Assembly (NCBI GenBank): GCA_910584745.1
Contig: CAJUDG010000010.1
Location: forward strand, 1 to 64,000
Source: an uncultured Eubacteriales bacterium
GTDB taxonomy: Bacteria; Bacillota; Clostridia; Oscillospirales; Acutalibacteraceae
Reading direction: 5' to 3'
Length of the DNA stretch: 64,000 bases
The position numbers and the translations under genes were made by a program. Below the pieces are notes generated by a model. It worked only from the letters and a program-made list of their open reading frames with translations, did not search any database and was not told the origin of the DNA. Below are positions 40,694-50,845 of the stretch, in pieces (position 1 is the first letter of the stretch; every line of letters starts with the position of its first letter).

Positions 40694-40708
40694 TTCTATC
40701 GGTGAAAT

Positions 40709-40736
40709 AAAGGCGCTGTCTTTTGACAGCGCCTTT
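40709..40736. terminator. Probable terminator after the nucleotidyltransferase gene
   Basis: Stem AAAGGCGCTGTC / GACAGCGCCTTT with a TTTT loop. The T run after the stem is short. Confidence 0.65.
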
Positions 40737-40853
40737 CCACGTTCAAGGGGGGCTACCCTGCGGATTATACATAGAAATAGGTCGGATTTTGTGAACTTTT
40801 ACAAAGTTTAGAGTATAAATTCTCAAACTTTCCAATAAATAACTAAAAACCAC

Positions 40854-40881
40854 TTGAATTTTTTTGCAGATATGGTATTAT
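40854..40881 (+). promoter_or_regulatory. Promoter of the glycogen operon
   Basis: TTGAAT, 16 bp, TATTAT, 82 bp before glgB. The leader contains small hairpins (GGGAATTCTCCC; GGCTGGCAGCAGG/CCTGCCGCCGCCGGCC). Confidence 0.6.
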
Positions 40882-40963
40882 AAGAGCAGGGAATTCTCCC
40901 CTTTAGTACGGCTGGCAGCAGGCCCTGCCGCCGCCGGCCAAAGAAAGGAACGTGATCGGTGCT

Positions 40964-42994
40964 ATGAATACTGAACTGACCGGTGAAAAGAAGGTCCCCG
41001 CCGGTATAAAGGCCAAGGACGATCCCGCCGAGGTGCCCCTGTTCCTGTTCCACAGCGGAAAGAACCGGCGCCTGTACGAGTACATGGGCGTGCACAAGGC
41101 CACCCGCAAGGGGAAAAAGTGCATGGTGGCAAGGGTATGGGCTCCGAAGGCAAAGGCCGTGTCCCTTGTGGGCAACTTCTGCAACTGGGACAGCGCCAAG
41201 TACCCCATGAAGAAGGTGGACGACAGTGTCTGGGAGTGCTATACCGACTTTGAGTTCGCGCCCTATGAGATGTACAAGTTCTATATCAAGACGGCGGCGG
41301 GCGAGGATACCTATAAGGCCGACCCCTTCGCCTGGCACACCGAGACCCGGCCCGGCACAGCCTCCCGCTGGTATGAGCTGGAGGGGTATAAGTGGGGGGA
41401 CTCCGCCTGGCAGAAGAAGAAAGAGACCGAGAAGCACTATAATCAGCCTGTAAACATATACGAGATGCACGCGGGCTCCTGGCGCAAGTATCGGGACGGC
41501 TCGGTATTCTCATACGATAAGCTGGGGGACGAGCTTATACCATATGTCAAGGAGATGGGCTTCACCCATATCGAGTTCATGCCCCTGACGGAGTACCCAT
41601 ATGACGGCTCATGGGGGTATCAGGTGATGGGCTACTTCGCCCCGACCTCCCGCTATGGCCAGCCCAAGGACCTGATGCGCTTTGTGGACCGCTGCCATCA
41701 GGCGGGCATAGGCGTTATCATGGACTGGGTACCGGCCCACTTCCCCAGGGACGCGGCGGGCCTTACCAAGTTTGACGGCACCCCATGCTATGAGTATGAG
41801 GACCCCAGAAAGGGCGAGCATAAGGAGTGGGGGACACTGGTCTTCGACTACGGCAGGCCCGAAGTGGTGAGCTTCCTGGTGTCGAGCGCCGTGTTCTGGC
41901 TTAAGGAGTACCATGTGGACGGCCTGCGGGTGGATGCGGTGGCATCCATGCTGTACCTGGACTATAACCGCCGGGACGGGGAGTGGATACCCAATAAGGA
42001 CGGCGGCAAGGAGAACCTTGAGGCCGTGGCTTTCCTGCAGGCCCTCAACGAGGCCGCATTCGCCGAGGTCCTGGACCCCATGATGATAGCCGAGGAGAGC
42101 ACCTCCTGGCCCATGGTGTCAAAGCCCACGTATATGGGCGGGCTCGGGTTCAACTACAAGTGGAACATGGGCTGGATGAACGATATGCTCCGGTACATGT
42201 CCATGGATCCGCTGTTCAGGAGCGGGAACCATAACAGCCTGACTTTCTCCTTCTTCTACGCTTTCTCCGAGAACTTTATCCTGCCCATCTCCCACGACGA
42301 GGTGGTATACGGCAAGGGCTCGCTGATAAACAAGATGCCCGGCACCGACGAGCAGAAGGCCGCTGGCATGAGGTGCTTTGTCACTTATATGATGGGCCAT
42401 CCCGGAAAGAAGCTGCAGTTCATGGGCACCGAGTTCGCCCAGAAGGACGAGTGGAACTATGAGAAGGAGCTTGAGTGGTATCTCTTGCAGTATAAGGAGC
42501 ATAAGGACGCTCAGAACTTCTTCAAGGCCGTGAACCACTTTTATCTCAGCCGTCCCGAGTTATGGGAGGTTGACTTCTCATGGGAGGGCTTTGAGTGGAT
42601 CAGTAACGACGACTATACCCAGAGCGTCATCGCCTTCCGGCGCAAGTCCAAGGAGGGCAAGGAGCTGGTCTGCGTCTGTAATTTCGTGCCGGTACAGCGG
42701 GAGAACTATAAGATAGGCATCCCCCAGTGGGGCACATGGAGCGAGGTATTCACCTCCGACGACGAGAGCTTTGGCGGCGGCGGCGTCACCAACGGGAAGA
42801 ATATCAGGACCATCGACGAGCCCATGCACGGCTGCGAGCAGTGCGTCGAGCTGACGCTGCCGGCCAATACGGTGTTCTTCCTTGAGTGCACGAAGCCCAG
42901 CGTAAAGCCCAAGCCCAAGGAAGTGAAAAAGGCGAAGCCCGAGCCGGTGGTGGTGACCGACACCGGCAGGCATGCGGCTACCGTCAGCGCGTAA
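40964..42994 (+). CDS. glgB: 1,4-alpha-glucan branching enzyme
   Basis: A 676-residue GH13 enzyme making alpha-1,6 branches in glycogen. CBM48 domain near residues 45-135 (ARVWAPKAKAVSLVGNFCNWD), catalytic barrel with GLRVDAVASMLYLDYNR (nucleophile Asp), MMIAEESTSWP (acid/base Glu) and ISHDEVVYGKGSL (His-Asp), then a C-terminal beta domain and a Lys/Pro-rich tail. Start uncertain: ATG 40964 is preferred; a GTG at 40952 is very close to the AAAGGAA site. First gene of glgB-glgC-glgD-glgA. Confidence 0.95.
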   Translation: MNTELTGEKKVPAGIKAKDDPAEVPLFLFHSGKNRRLYEYMGVHKATRKGKKCMVARVWAPKAKAVSLVGNFCNWDSAKYPMKKVDDSVWECYTDFEFAPYEMYKFYIKTAAGEDTYKADPFAWHTETRPGTASRWYELEGYKWGDSAWQKKKETEKHYNQPVNIYEMHAGSWRKYRDGSVFSYDKLGDELIPYVKEMGFTHIEFMPLTEYPYDGSWGYQVMGYFAPTSRYGQPKDLMRFVDRCHQAGIGVIMDWVPAHFPRDAAGLTKFDGTPCYEYEDPRKGEHKEWGTLVFDYGRPEVVSFLVSSAVFWLKEYHVDGLRVDAVASMLYLDYNRRDGEWIPNKDGGKENLEAVAFLQALNEAAFAEVLDPMMIAEESTSWPMVSKPTYMGGLGFNYKWNMGWMNDMLRYMSMDPLFRSGNHNSLTFSFFYAFSENFILPISHDEVVYGKGSLINKMPGTDEQKAAGMRCFVTYMMGHPGKKLQFMGTEFAQKDEWNYEKELEWYLLQYKEHKDAQNFFKAVNHFYLSRPELWEVDFSWEGFEWISNDDYTQSVIAFRRKSKEGKELVCVCNFVPVQRENYKIGIPQWGTWSEVFTSDDESFGGGGVTNGKNIRTIDEPMHGCEQCVELTLPANTVFFLECTKPSVKPKPKEVKKAKPEPVVVTDTGRHAATVSA

Positions 42995-43078
42995 GGTTAA
43001 GGCAGGAAAGCACCGTTTCCCATTGCGGAGGCTTTTAATGATATCATATCCAAAAAAGATAATACAGGAGGACGAACA

Positions 43079-44293
43079 ATGTTACCCAAACAAGAGGTCG
43101 TAGCCATGCTGCTTGCGGGCGGCCAGGGCAGCCGGCTGGGCGTGCTTACAAAGGACATCGCCAAGCCCGCAGTGCCCTTCGGGGGGAAATACCGCATCAT
43201 AGATTTCCCCCTCTCCAACTGCGTCAATTCCGGCGTCGAGACGGTGGGCGTGCTCACCCAGTATCAGCCCCTGGAGCTCAACGAGTACATCGGCTCCGGC
43301 CAGCCCTGGGACCTGGACAGCATGAACGGCGGCGTGCACGTGCTCTCTCCCTATGAGAAGCGCAAGAAGACCGACTGGTACAAGGGCACCGCCAACGCCA
43401 TCACCCAGAACATCCCCTTTATCGACAGGTATAATCCCGACTATGTGCTGGTCCTCTCCGGCGACCATATCTATAAGATGGACTACTCCAAGATGATAGC
43501 CTTCCATAAGGAGAAGGACGCTGCCGTCACCATCGCCGTGCAGCAGGTGCCCATGGCCGAGGCCAGCCGCTTCGGCATCCTCAACACCAATGAGGACGAC
43601 TCCATCTACGAGTTCGACGAGAAGCCCAAGAAGCCCAAGAACGACCTTGCCAACATGGGCATCTACGTGTTCAGCTGGGAGAAGCTGCGCAAGTTCCTGC
43701 TGGCCGACGAGGAGGATCCCAAGAGCTCCAACGACTTCGGAAAGAACGTGCTGCCCGCCATGCTGAACGCCGGCGAGCGCATGTACGCCTACCGCTTTGA
43801 CGGCTACTGGAAGGACGTGGGCACCATAGACAGCCTGTGGGAGTCCAATATGGACATCCTGGACCCCAACGTGCCCCTGGACCTCAGTGACCCCGACTGG
43901 CGCATCTACAGCCGCAACCCCGTTATGCCACCCCACTACATCGCCAAGGGCGCCCATGTGCAGAACTCAACTATAGCCGAGGGCTGCAACGTGTACGGCG
44001 ACCTGGAGTTCTCGGTGCTGTTCGCCGGCGTGTATGTGGCCCCCGGCGCGGAGGTGCATTCCTCCATCATCATGCCCGGCGCCCGCATTGAGGAGGGCGC
44101 AAGGGTACAGTACGCCATAGTGGCAGAGGACGCCGTAGTTGGCGCGGGAGCCGTTGTGGGCCAGAAGCCCGAGGACGTGGAGAACAAGGACGAGTGGGGC
44201 GTGGCGGTAGTCGGCCCCGGCTGCAAGGTGCCCCCCGGCGGCAGCGTAGCGCCCAAGGAGATGCTGGACGCTGAGGAGGTCGCTAAGGCATGA
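43079..44293 (+). CDS. glgC: Glucose-1-phosphate adenylyltransferase, catalytic subunit
   Basis: A 404-residue enzyme making ADP-glucose, the committed step of glycogen synthesis. N-terminal Rossmann-like domain with AMLLAGGQGSRLGVLTKDIAKPAVPFGGKYRIIDFPLSN-type motif (residues 9-47), DWYKGTANAI, LSGDHIYKMDY, and FDGYWKDVGTIDSLW; C-terminal left-handed beta helix. Perfect ribosome site (AGGAGGACGAACA). Works with GlgD encoded next; in Firmicutes the GlgCD pair is more active than GlgC alone. Confidence 0.97.
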   Translation: MLPKQEVVAMLLAGGQGSRLGVLTKDIAKPAVPFGGKYRIIDFPLSNCVNSGVETVGVLTQYQPLELNEYIGSGQPWDLDSMNGGVHVLSPYEKRKKTDWYKGTANAITQNIPFIDRYNPDYVLVLSGDHIYKMDYSKMIAFHKEKDAAVTIAVQQVPMAEASRFGILNTNEDDSIYEFDEKPKKPKNDLANMGIYVFSWEKLRKFLLADEEDPKSSNDFGKNVLPAMLNAGERMYAYRFDGYWKDVGTIDSLWESNMDILDPNVPLDLSDPDWRIYSRNPVMPPHYIAKGAHVQNSTIAEGCNVYGDLEFSVLFAGVYVAPGAEVHSSIIMPGARIEEGARVQYAIVAEDAVVGAGAVVGQKPEDVENKDEWGVAVVGPGCKVPPGGSVAPKEMLDAEEVAKA

Positions 44294-44339
44294 GAAAACT
44301 GCTGAATACTAAAACCGAAACGAAAGGGAGATGGTCCAT

Positions 44340-45455
44340 ATGATGCGCGGCAATGATGTTATCGGCATCCTCTTTGCATATGTGCATGAGGAGCGTGTAA
44401 GAGAACTGACGGAGAACCGGGTGATGGCCTCCATACCCTACGGCGGGCGCTACAGGCTGGTGGATTTCGCCCTTTCCAACCTGGTGAACTCCGGGGTAAA
44501 CAAGGTGGGCGTTATCACCGAGCAGAACTACCAGTCTTTGATGGACCATCTGGGCTCCGGCAAGGCCTGGAACCTGTCGAGAAAGCGCGAGGGCCTGTTC
44601 CTTCTGCCGCCCTTTGGCGCGGAGATCAGCCGCACGGACGGACTGGTGTCCAGCCTTGCGTCTATCCACCGCTTTTTGAAGAACTCCAAGGAGGAGTACG
44701 TGCTCATCTCCAACTGTGACACGGTCTCCAATATCGACTATAGGGACGTGTTCCGTTTCCATACTGACAAGAACGCGGACATCACCGTAATATACCGCCA
44801 TGGTACGTCCCCCGATACGGATAAGAACGTGGTATATACCGTGGACCCCGAGGGCTACGTGCGGGATATGCTCATAAAGCGCGGAAGTGACCAAAACTGC
44901 AACTACGGCATAGGCAAGTGTATAATCCGCCGGCAGAAGCTGATGGACCTTGTGGACGACTGTATGAGCCGCAACCTCTACGACTTTGACAGGGATATTA
45001 TGCAGCGTAACCTGAAGGATATGAAGATCTATGGCTACGAGTACACCGGAGCGGCCTATACCATCACCTCCTTTAAGGATTACTTTGAGGCCAATATGGC
45101 CCTGATGGATCCCAAGGTCCGGGCGCAGCTGTTCCCCGCGGACCGGCCCATCTATACCAAGGTCAGGGACGATATGCCGGCAAAGTACGGCTTGGGCTCA
45201 TCGGTGGAGAACTCTATCGTGGCCGATGGCTGCGTTATAGACGGCGAGGTGGAGAACTGCGTGCTCTTCAGGGGGGTGCGCGTGAAGAAGGGCGCGAAGC
45301 TCAAGAACTGCGTCATCATGCAGGACTGCGTTATTGGAGAGGGCACGAAACTTGAATACGTGGTGGCCGACAAGAATGTTGAGTTCGACATGAACCGCAA
45401 CATGGCCGGCTCCTCCAGCTATCCGGTCTATGTGGCTAAGGGCAGCCGTGTTTGA
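44340..45455 (+). CDS. glgD: GlgD, regulatory subunit of glucose-1-phosphate adenylyltransferase
   Basis: A 371-residue paralogue of GlgC. The nucleotide loop is lost: where GlgC has GGQGSRLGVLTKD, this protein has FAYVHEERVRELTENR, so it should not be catalytic on its own. The rest of the fold is kept (SIPYGGRYRLVDFALSNLVNSG; ISNCDTVSNIDYRD; beta-helix end). It stimulates GlgC. ATG 44340 was chosen because GGGAG lies 9 bases upstream; an ATG at 44331 touches that site. Confidence 0.95.
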   Translation: MMRGNDVIGILFAYVHEERVRELTENRVMASIPYGGRYRLVDFALSNLVNSGVNKVGVITEQNYQSLMDHLGSGKAWNLSRKREGLFLLPPFGAEISRTDGLVSSLASIHRFLKNSKEEYVLISNCDTVSNIDYRDVFRFHTDKNADITVIYRHGTSPDTDKNVVYTVDPEGYVRDMLIKRGSDQNCNYGIGKCIIRRQKLMDLVDDCMSRNLYDFDRDIMQRNLKDMKIYGYEYTGAAYTITSFKDYFEANMALMDPKVRAQLFPADRPIYTKVRDDMPAKYGLGSSVENSIVADGCVIDGEVENCVLFRGVRVKKGAKLKNCVIMQDCVIGEGTKLEYVVADKNVEFDMNRNMAGSSSYPVYVAKGSRV

Positions 45456-45517
45456 GGCGGGAGAGAAATATTTCCTGACCAGATAAAAAATTTTCAGGCA
45501 GAAAGGAACTATCCGTT

Positions 45518-46945
45518 ATGAAGATTTTATATTGTGCAAGTGAGGCTCTGCCCTTCTCCGCAACAGGCGGCTTGGCGGACGTGTCCGGATCCCTGCCCCA
45601 GGCCCTTCGCGCCCGTATGGTGGGCTGCCGGGTGGTTGTGCCGCTGTACGACAACGTGTCTCAGGAGCTGCGGGACAAGATGAAATTTGTCACCAGTATC
45701 TCGGTGCCGGTGGCATGGCGGCGGCAGTATTGCGGTATTTTTGAGGCGAAAATAGGCGCGGTGACCTACTATCTTATTGACAACCAGTATTACTTCAAGC
45801 GCGGCAGTCTATACGGCCACTTCGACGATGCGGAGCGCTTCGCCTTCTTCTCAAGGGCCGTTCTGGAGATGCTGCCCTATATCGACTATAAGCCCGATGT
45901 GATACACGCCAACGACTGGCAGTGCGCTCTGGTGCCCGTGTATTACCGGCTGTTCTATGCCAATAATGACTGGTATTCCGGCATAAAGACTCTATTTACC
46001 ATCCACAACATCCAGTACCAGGGCCAGTATGGCAAGGATATTCTGGAGGACGTGTTTGGTATTCCGGCATATGAAAGCCAGCTTCTGGAGTTCAACCGGG
46101 ACGTGAACCTGATGAAGGGCGCCATTGAGTGCGCCAACTGGGTGTCGACGGTAAGCCCCACCTATGCTCAGGAGATCCTGGACCCATGGTTCTCCCACAA
46201 GCTGGACCCGATCCTTCGTGAGCGGTCCTGGAAGCTGTCGGGCATTCTCAACGGTATAGATACCGTGGGCTATGACCCTGAGACCGATAAGGACCTCTTT
46301 GCCAACTACAGCAAGGAGGACAAGGCCAATAAGGCGGTGAATAAGCAGAAGCTCCAGGAGCGCCTGTGCATAGAGGTGGACCCGGACCTGCCCCTTATCG
46401 GCATGGTCACCCGCCTTGTATCCCATAAGGGTCTGGACCTGGTGAAGGAGGCCGTGGACAATGTTATGGAATACTCCAACGCCCAGATAGTGATTCTGGG
46501 CAGCGGAGACTTGGAGTATGAGAACTACTTCAAGTGGATGCAGGAGAAGTACCCCGGACGGTTTGTGCTGTGCCTGGGCTTTGTGCCGGAGCTTTCGCGG
46601 AAGATATATGCGGGCGCCGACATCTTCCTCATGCCCAGCAAATCCGAGCCCTGCGGCCTGTCCCAGATGATAGCCCTGCGCTATGGCACCATTCCGGTGG
46701 TGCGTGAGACCGGCGGCTTAAAGGACTCCATTACCGACAGCGGAGACGGAGAGGGTAATGGATTCACCTTCATGACCTACAATGCCGGCGATATGCTGCA
46801 CAGTCTGCACCGCGCCATCTACGCCTATAACTCTGACAAAGAGGGCTGGGGCGTGCTGGTGGACCGGGCCATGGGCTGCGACAACAGCTGGAGCCGCTCG
46901 GCGGGCGAATATATCAAGCTTTATAAGCAGATAATGGAGAGCTGA
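45518..46945 (+). CDS. glgA: Glycogen synthase (ADP-glucose type)
   Basis: A 475-residue GT5 enzyme elongating alpha-1,4-glucan from ADP-glucose. N-terminal loop SATGGLADVSGSLPQAL (the usual first Lys of KTGGL is Ala here), HANDWQCALVPVYYR, TIHNIQYQGQYG, C-terminal GT-B domain with GMVTRLVSHKGLDL and the EX7E site MPSKSEPCGLSQMIALRYG. Ribosome site AGAAAGGAAC. Last gene of the operon, closed by a strong terminator. No glgP or glgX is present here. Confidence 0.97.
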   Translation: MKILYCASEALPFSATGGLADVSGSLPQALRARMVGCRVVVPLYDNVSQELRDKMKFVTSISVPVAWRRQYCGIFEAKIGAVTYYLIDNQYYFKRGSLYGHFDDAERFAFFSRAVLEMLPYIDYKPDVIHANDWQCALVPVYYRLFYANNDWYSGIKTLFTIHNIQYQGQYGKDILEDVFGIPAYESQLLEFNRDVNLMKGAIECANWVSTVSPTYAQEILDPWFSHKLDPILRERSWKLSGILNGIDTVGYDPETDKDLFANYSKEDKANKAVNKQKLQERLCIEVDPDLPLIGMVTRLVSHKGLDLVKEAVDNVMEYSNAQIVILGSGDLEYENYFKWMQEKYPGRFVLCLGFVPELSRKIYAGADIFLMPSKSEPCGLSQMIALRYGTIPVVRETGGLKDSITDSGDGEGNGFTFMTYNAGDMLHSLHRAIYAYNSDKEGWGVLVDRAMGCDNSWSRSAGEYIKLYKQIMES

Positions 46946-46962
46946 GACCGTAAGTATAGTGT

Positions 46963-47003
46963 AAGCAAAAGAGTTCGGGCGATTTGCCCGGACTCTTTTG
47001 CTT
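46963..47003. terminator. Bidirectional terminator after glgA
   Basis: Eighteen-bp stem AAGCAAAAGAGTTCGGGC / GCCCGGACTCTTTTGCTT (one mismatch) with a 5-base loop. It separates the glycogen operon from the convergent exporter operon. Confidence 0.9.
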
Positions 47004-47083
47004 TAGTGCAAAAATAGAAATGCTCATGGCTTGGATGATGTTTCATAGGGGAGTTGCCCCAAAGACCGAGATGCTGTGATATG

Positions 47084-48964
47084 CTAGGCAAAAACGATAC
47101 CCTGCTCATCATAATATCTGGCCTGCACGTCCCAAAGCCGCTGGTAAGCGCCGGCCTCGGCGGTGAGACTGTCGTGGGTGCCCACCTGGACAAGCCTCCC
47201 TTTTTCAAACACAGCTATCCTATCGCAGAACCGGCAGGACGAGAGCCTGTGGGAAATGCAAACGGCGGTCTTTTCCCCCGCCATCTCCCCGAACCGCCGG
47301 TAGACCTCATACTCAGCCAGAGGGTCCAGGGCGGCGGTGGGTTCGTCCAGCACCAGGAAGGGCGCGTTCTTATACAGCGCCCGGGCAATGGCCGCTTTCT
47401 GGGCCTCGCCTCCTGAAAACTCCACGCCGCTGTCGTCAAAGTCCTTGTTCAGATACGTCTCCAATCCCTGGGGCATAGCGCGGAGGCGATCTTCGAGACC
47501 CGCTTGGTCCAGCGCCTTTTCCACTCCCTCTTCATCATATTTCACGCTGGCCGCCACCGCCTGACCCAGAGGGAAGGAGAACAGGTGGAAATCCTGGAAT
47601 ACCACCGAGAACAGCGCCAGATACTCGTCATAATTGTACTTTTTGATGTCGATGCCGTTGAGTGTTATCACTCCCTCAGTGGGATCATACAGGCGGCAGA
47701 GGAGTTTGATCATGGTGGTCTTTCCGCTGCCGTTTCGGCCCACTACCGCCAGTCTCTCCCCGATCTTTAATGTCAAATTCAGGTGACGGAGGGCCCAGCT
47801 GTCCGAGCCGGGATACTTAAAGGAAACGTCCCGAAACTCGATAAGATACTCGTTGTCCAGCCGCTTCTCCGTGGGCAGAGCTCCCTGGTACTTCTTATTC
47901 TCCAAATCCAGAAAATCATAGGTGACTTCCAGAAACTGTGCGTTGCTGGCAAGGCGGGTCAGCACGTCCACAAGAATTTGGAAGCTGGAGGCAAAGCAGC
48001 CCACTGCTCCCGCGTACTGTACCACGCCTCCCAGCCCAATGGCCCCGCAATATGCCTTTGCCGCCACCACCAGGTAAACCGCCCCGCTTATCAGGAAGGG
48101 ACACACGCCGCGCATTCCCCATATCCGGGCAAATCTGCCGGCCTTACCGTTCATATCCTCTTTCCACGTCTGCAAATATTCATCTATGGCACTCTTCACC
48201 AGCGGGGCCTCCCGGTAAAGCCGTATCTCTTTACCCTGCTTGTGGTCGTCGGGCAGGTCAAAGTGAAGGTACATGAACAGCCGGTTTATAAGGGTCATAT
48301 AATCCACGTTTTCCCCCCAGAGCCTGGAATCCTTGTCCGAGCACCTCTGAGTCACCACAACAGACAGTGCCGATAGGCCCAGGATAAGCACCGTGCCCCA
48401 ATGGGAGGCCAGCACTGCCGCAACCCCTTCGCCGCCGCGTACCGGGGCCAGGAACAGCCCCAGGGTCAGCGCCAGGGAGGAGAGAGTGCCCACCACACCC
48501 TTCGACAGCGATCCCGCTACCCAGTACAGGCGCATAAGACCCTGGCCGTTCCAGTTTTGCAGCTGCTTTATCTTGTCCAGCTTTGCCTGCACCCGGGCGT
48601 CCTCCACGTCCTCATAGTCCATGTCAAGGAGCTTCTGGGAGTAGAGCATATACATGCGTATAAAGAACATCCCGCTTCTGGCCTCTGCGCCCCGTCCCAA
48701 GAGGTTTTTCAAAAGATGCAGGCACAGGCCCAGCCCTACCGTCAGTGAAGCCAGCCAGATAAGCCGCTGAGGGTCTCTGTCGCCGGCCAGCTCATTGATT
48801 ATCTGCCCCGAAAAGTAAAAGGTTATAAGGGGAGCCACAGCTCCCACAGCGGACGCCAGCCCACTGAGCAGCACATCCCGGCCCATGCCCGTTTCCCATA
48901 GTATGCGGTACCCCCGTGCGGTCAGGGAAATCTTCTTTTTCAGCTCAGCCAATCTCTTCTTCAT
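47084..48964 (-). CDS. ABC exporter half-transporter, B-type, left module
   Basis: A 626-residue protein with a six-helix export domain (about residues 20-330) fused to an ATPase domain. Walker A VVGRNGSGKTTMIKLL, signature FSGGEAQKAAIARAL, Walker B FLVLDEPTAALDP, switch His in CISHRLSSCRFCD. The end YQRLWDVQARYYDE matches the second exporter of the mirror module (HALWDAQAQYYARE), marking the two as paralogues. The start at 48964 overlaps the preceding gene by 20 bases, so the two halves form a heterodimer. Likely exports a peptide or drug; substrate unknown. Confidence 0.9.
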   Translation of the reverse strand: MKKRLAELKKKISLTARGYRILWETGMGRDVLLSGLASAVGAVAPLITFYFSGQIINELAGDRDPQRLIWLASLTVGLGLCLHLLKNLLGRGAEARSGMFFIRMYMLYSQKLLDMDYEDVEDARVQAKLDKIKQLQNWNGQGLMRLYWVAGSLSKGVVGTLSSLALTLGLFLAPVRGGEGVAAVLASHWGTVLILGLSALSVVVTQRCSDKDSRLWGENVDYMTLINRLFMYLHFDLPDDHKQGKEIRLYREAPLVKSAIDEYLQTWKEDMNGKAGRFARIWGMRGVCPFLISGAVYLVVAAKAYCGAIGLGGVVQYAGAVGCFASSFQILVDVLTRLASNAQFLEVTYDFLDLENKKYQGALPTEKRLDNEYLIEFRDVSFKYPGSDSWALRHLNLTLKIGERLAVVGRNGSGKTTMIKLLCRLYDPTEGVITLNGIDIKKYNYDEYLALFSVVFQDFHLFSFPLGQAVAASVKYDEEGVEKALDQAGLEDRLRAMPQGLETYLNKDFDDSGVEFSGGEAQKAAIARALYKNAPFLVLDEPTAALDPLAEYEVYRRFGEMAGEKTAVCISHRLSSCRFCDRIAVFEKGRLVQVGTHDSLTAEAGAYQRLWDVQARYYDEQGIVFA

Positions 48965-50792
48965 CGCTGCTCTCTCCTTTCGCTCCAAGAGGATTTTTGC
49001 GGTAATAGGCGCTTTGAATCTCATACAGCTCGTAATATCTCCCCCGACGGTCCAGCAGTTCCTGATGGGTCCCGGCCTCGGTGATACTGCCGTCCTCCAG
49101 CAGCAGCACCACGTCACAGAAGCGTGTGCTGGCAAGCCGGTGGGAGATGTACAGGGAGGTCTTGCCCTTCGTAAGGCTGCCGTACTTCTCATATAGCTCC
49201 GCCTCGGCAATGGGGTCCAAAGCGGCAGTGGGCTCGTCAAGTAAGATAATGGGGCCGTCCTTATAGAGCGCCCGGGCCAGCATAAGCTTCTGAGCCTCGC
49301 CTCCGGAGAAGTCCACGCCGTCGTGCCAGATGTACTTCATCATCTTGGTATCAAGGCCATTTGGCAGCTCCTTTATACGCTCTGAAAGTCCCGCCAGCTC
49401 AAGACATGCTTTCACGCGTTCAATGTCCGGCTCATCGGTGAGGGCTATGTTTTTCGCCAGGGTATAGGGCCGCACGGAGGACTCCTGGAACACTGCCGAA
49501 AACAGGCCGTAGTATTCCTCCCTGTTAAACTCCGTGATGGGAATGCCGTTTAACAACACCCGCCCCTCGGTGGGGTCATAGAGGCCGCAGAGCAGCTTTA
49601 CCAGGGTGGACTTGCCCGCACCGTTTAGTCCCACCAGCGCGGCTTTCTGCCCGCTCCTTAGTGTCAGGCACAGGTCGTGTATGGTGTCCTTATCCCCGCC
49701 GGGATAGCGGTATGACACATGCTCAAGGGTCAGCTCCCAGCGCCCGTCCCGGGGAATGGGCCGCCCGCCCTCCCGCCGGAACTCCTCGGGCCAGTCCAGC
49801 AGCTCGCGGATATTGGCTATCTGCAAATGAAATTTATATAGGGTAGAAAATCGAGACATAAAGTCCATCAGCTGCTGGGAGAAATTTCCCACAGCCGTAA
49901 AGTACAGCACAAAAGCGGCGGGGTCAATAGCCCCCGAGAGCACCTCGTAAATCAGCCAGGCATAAGCCCCGCCCTCCCTGAGAAGATTCATAAGTCCGTC
50001 CAGGGCGTCCGCGAAAAGCTGCACCCGGCCCTCCCGATTGGCCCAGTCCGTGCGAAGCCTCGAGCAGCTTGTGAAAATATCCCGTAGCCATTGGCTCATA
50101 CCGAACAGGCGCACGTCCTTTGCGTACCGGTAATCTCCGGCCTGGGTGTAGATATAGTCGATTTTCCTCTCAAGGGGAATCCAGTTCTCTTGATTGCGGA
50201 ATACCCAGTTATTGGCCGCCCGCCGCCCAAGGAAGCTTGTAAGGGCCAGCCCGGCGATGAGGAGCAGCACCCAGGGGTTCAGGCTCCAGAGTATCACGGC
50301 ATAGACTGTCAAGCTGAAAGCCGCCGTCGTAAGCCCCCGCATTACCCTATAGCCCTCCTCCGCGGCACAGTTATTGCTGCTCATCACCAGATAGCGCTTC
50401 CCGGCCGCATTGAGAAAATCCTGGTTTTCGCCGTGAGGGTAGTCGGTGGTGATAAGCTTTATGTCCGCCATAGCCGAGAGGATCTGCCGGGGCACTACGA
50501 GATACCGGCGCTCGGCGTAGGTATCGGCCATTGTGCCCACGGTCCCGCACAGAAGCATTGCCATCGTCAGAAGGAGTATCTCAGTACACAGGCGCTCAAA
50601 GCTGACCCCGGCCTGTAACAGCCAGATGACCCGGCTGGGGAGAATCATGGCAATCAGTGGCTGGGACGTCTGCATGACGGCGGCTAAAGCGTACCAGGCG
50701 TACAGTGGGCGGGCCTCCTGCCAGGCCAGGCGGAGAAGGAAGGCGGTGTCGCCGGCCATGGAGTATTTTGGTTTTCGGTTTGGTTTATTCAT
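48945..50792 (-). CDS. ABC exporter half-transporter, A-type, left module
   Basis: A 615-residue exporter half. Membrane domain residues about 25-320, then ATPase: LVGLNGAGKSTLVKLLCGLYDPTEG, signature FSGGEAQKLMLARAL, Walker B ILLDEPTAALDP, switch YISHRLASTRFCD. C-terminal YYELYEIQSAYYRKN corresponds to YARLYEMQSCWYRED of the mirror module's first exporter. Ribosome site AAAGGAGCGAAAGCA, identical to that of its mirror partner. The promoter carries two LytTR-type direct repeats. The preceding gene on this strand is the kinase. Confidence 0.9.
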   Translation of the reverse strand: MNKPNRKPKYSMAGDTAFLLRLAWQEARPLYAWYALAAVMQTSQPLIAMILPSRVIWLLQAGVSFERLCTEILLLTMAMLLCGTVGTMADTYAERRYLVVPRQILSAMADIKLITTDYPHGENQDFLNAAGKRYLVMSSNNCAAEEGYRVMRGLTTAAFSLTVYAVILWSLNPWVLLLIAGLALTSFLGRRAANNWVFRNQENWIPLERKIDYIYTQAGDYRYAKDVRLFGMSQWLRDIFTSCSRLRTDWANREGRVQLFADALDGLMNLLREGGAYAWLIYEVLSGAIDPAAFVLYFTAVGNFSQQLMDFMSRFSTLYKFHLQIANIRELLDWPEEFRREGGRPIPRDGRWELTLEHVSYRYPGGDKDTIHDLCLTLRSGQKAALVGLNGAGKSTLVKLLCGLYDPTEGRVLLNGIPITEFNREEYYGLFSAVFQESSVRPYTLAKNIALTDEPDIERVKACLELAGLSERIKELPNGLDTKMMKYIWHDGVDFSGGEAQKLMLARALYKDGPIILLDEPTAALDPIAEAELYEKYGSLTKGKTSLYISHRLASTRFCDVVLLLEDGSITEAGTHQELLDRRGRYYELYEIQSAYYRKNPLGAKGESSDEEEIG

Positions 50793-50845
50793 TGCTTTCG
50801 CTCCTTTCGCCTATACTCTAGCATATTTTCCCGGGAAAAGTAAAT